Source: Coleofasciculus sp. FACHB-1120 (lineage in GTDB: Bacteria; Cyanobacteriota; Cyanobacteriia; Cyanobacteriales; FACHB-T130). From it: 64,000 nucleotides of DNA. Below, piece by piece: positions 63,111 to 64,000 of the stretch. The notes beneath the pieces are model-generated. The model was not told the DNA's origin, did not search any database, and saw nothing but the letters and a program-made list of their open reading frames with translations. Position 1 is the first letter of the stretch, and the number at the start of each line of letters is the position of its first letter. The stretch covers positions 1 to 64,000 of the forward strand of contig NZ_JACJTV010000010.1 of NCBI RefSeq assembly GCF_014698845.1, given 5' to 3'. Both the position numbers and the translations under genes were made by a program.

Positions 63111-64000
63111 ATGAGCTACTGCCTCAATCCCGCCTGTCCAAATCCACAAAACCACGACCACGCCGAAATTTGTCGGTCCTGTGGCTCAGAACTCCTATTG
63201 CGAAAGCGCTATCGGGTCAGTCAAGCGCTGGGACAAGGAGGTTTTGGAGCGACCTTTTTAGCTGAGGATGAGTCTTTGCCTGGGGGACCGAGTTGCGTCA
63301 TCAAGCAACTAAGACCAGCAACGACTGTAGCCCACGTTTTACAAATGGCACGCGAGCTATTTGAACGAGAAGCCAGAACCTTGGGAAAGATTGGCAATCA
63401 TCCCCAAGTGCCACGGCTGTTGGATTACTTTGAAGACAATCAACAGTTTTATTTAGTCCAGGAGTATATCAGCGGCCTGACGCTACAGCAGGAGGTGAAA
63501 GGATCGGGCCCTTTAAGCGAAGCCGGAGTCAAGCAATTCTTAAGCGAAATCTTACCCGTCCTGCATTACATCCACAGCCAGCAGGTGATTCACCGGGACA
63601 TCAAACCCGCTAACTTGATTCGCCGCGAACAAGACCGCAAACTGGTTCTGATTGACTTTGGAGCGGTGAAAAACCAAGTCAGCCCAACAACGGCAAATAG
63701 TGGCTCCGAGCAAACCGCTTTGACGGCTTATGCAATTGGGACGCCCGGATTTGCCCCGCCCGAACAGATGGCAATGCGCCCGGTTTATGCTAGCGATCTG
63801 TATGCAGTGGGGGTTACTTGCGTTTATCTGCTGACTGGAAAATCGCCAAAAGACTTAGATTACAACCCGTCAACGGGTGAAATGCTCTGGCGAAAGCAGC
63901 TTCAGATCAGCGACCATTTTGCCGATGTTCTCAAAAAATTGCTTGAGGTTTCGGTTCGTCATCGCTATCAGTCTGCTGAGGAAGTCTTGAGAGCACTTGA
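63111..64000 (+). CDS. Ser/Thr protein kinase with 4-Cys prefix (partial, cut by window end)
   Basis: The first 296 residues of a Hanks-type kinase; the gene runs off the window. The N terminus is the cyanobacterial four-Cys prefix (CLNPACPNPQNHDHAEICRS then CG, Cys 4, 9, 21, 24), probably zinc-binding. The kinase domain starts at about 33 with GQGGFGATFLAED and the lysine CVIKQL. Catalytic HRDIKPANLI and the metal loop DFGAVK are intact, as is the APE-like PPEQ segment, so it should be active. The C-terminal part is not visible. It is distinct from the CIS-locus pseudokinase, which has lost the catalytic motifs. Confidence 0.93.
   Translation, partial: MSYCLNPACPNPQNHDHAEICRSCGSELLLRKRYRVSQALGQGGFGATFLAEDESLPGGPSCVIKQLRPATTVAHVLQMARELFEREARTLGKIGNHPQVPRLLDYFEDNQQFYLVQEYISGLTLQQEVKGSGPLSEAGVKQFLSEILPVLHYIHSQQVIHRDIKPANLIRREQDRKLVLIDFGAVKNQVSPTTANSGSEQTALTAYAIGTPGFAPPEQMAMRPVYASDLYAVGVTCVYLLTGKSPKDLDYNPSTGEMLWRKQLQISDHFADVLKKLLEVSVRHRYQSAEEVLRAL

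Overview
The window looks like chromosomal DNA of a filamentous (multicellular-type) cyanobacterium. The octamer GCGATCGC (HIP1) is scattered throughout. Typical cyanobacterial families are present: ferredoxin-thioredoxin reductase variable chain, 4-Cys-prefixed Ser/Thr kinases, DUF928, CHASE2, a KaiC-like ATPase, Uma2 and PurS/PurQ. Short tandem repeats occur between genes and also inside reading frames. All calls come from reading the sequence and from remembered family features; no database search was run.

Region 1 (about 2.3-24.8 kb) is the main feature: a contractile injection system (CIS/eCIS, a headless phage-tail-like machine) of the kind described as thylakoid-anchored in cyanobacteria. 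It forms two divergent arms around a histidine kinase/response regulator pair. The right arm (+) encodes a short DUF4255 protein, the sheath, three tube-type proteins, two tail-assembly-chaperone-like proteins and a DUF6760 protein that overlaps in the -1 frame. The left arm (-) encodes a long DUF4255/TIG protein, an AAA+ ATPase, a membrane pseudokinase fused to a phosphate-binding-protein-like domain, a 95-aa protein, a fourth tube-like protein, a 1610-aa repeat protein, the CIS7-type tube/baseplate protein, the VgrG spike and a PAAR tip. The gp25-like, wedge (CIS11/12), fibre and tape-measure genes are not in the window. A Nif11-like peptide is encoded on the opposite strand between the ATPase and the pseudokinase. 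A WD40 protein closes the left edge.

Region 2 (24.8-32 kb) holds a secreted DUF928 protein divergent from a CHASE2 membrane sensor with an unusual seven-repeat cytoplasmic tail. A small winged-helix-like protein and a ParA/MinD-like ATPase follow, then small membrane and SH3 proteins.

Region 3 (32-40.3 kb) is mixed: an ABC exporter permease and ATPase, a membrane-tethered SDR, Uma2, a small membrane protein with a probable 52-aa neighbour, a methyltransferase, and an iron-dependent heme-oxygenase-fold enzyme.

Region 4 (40.4-53.3 kb) is mostly housekeeping: purQ, purS, a Fur/Zur regulator, an SPFH-NfeD pair, a PP2C phosphatase, ftrV, a DUF218 protein, a two-domain kinase-like protein, ribosomal protein L25, purA and an adenosine-deaminase-family enzyme.

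Region 5 (53.5-64 kb) carries signalling genes: a GAF-PAS-LOV-GGDEF-EAL protein with an intact LOV cysteine motif, and a KaiC-like protein with three P-loops plus a partner. A YciI protein, pheT and a Ser/Thr kinase cut by the window end follow.

The most unusual points are these. The CIS locus contains a giant IQR/IQP-motif protein whose C-terminal helix resembles that of a small neighbour. It also has a membrane pseudokinase that could be an anchor or sensor, a possible -1 frameshift joining chaperone and DUF6760 frames, and a heptanucleotide repeat inside the AAA+ gene that could make it phase-variable. Outside the locus, the triple-P-loop KaiC-like ATPase and the LOV c-di-GMP enzyme stand out.
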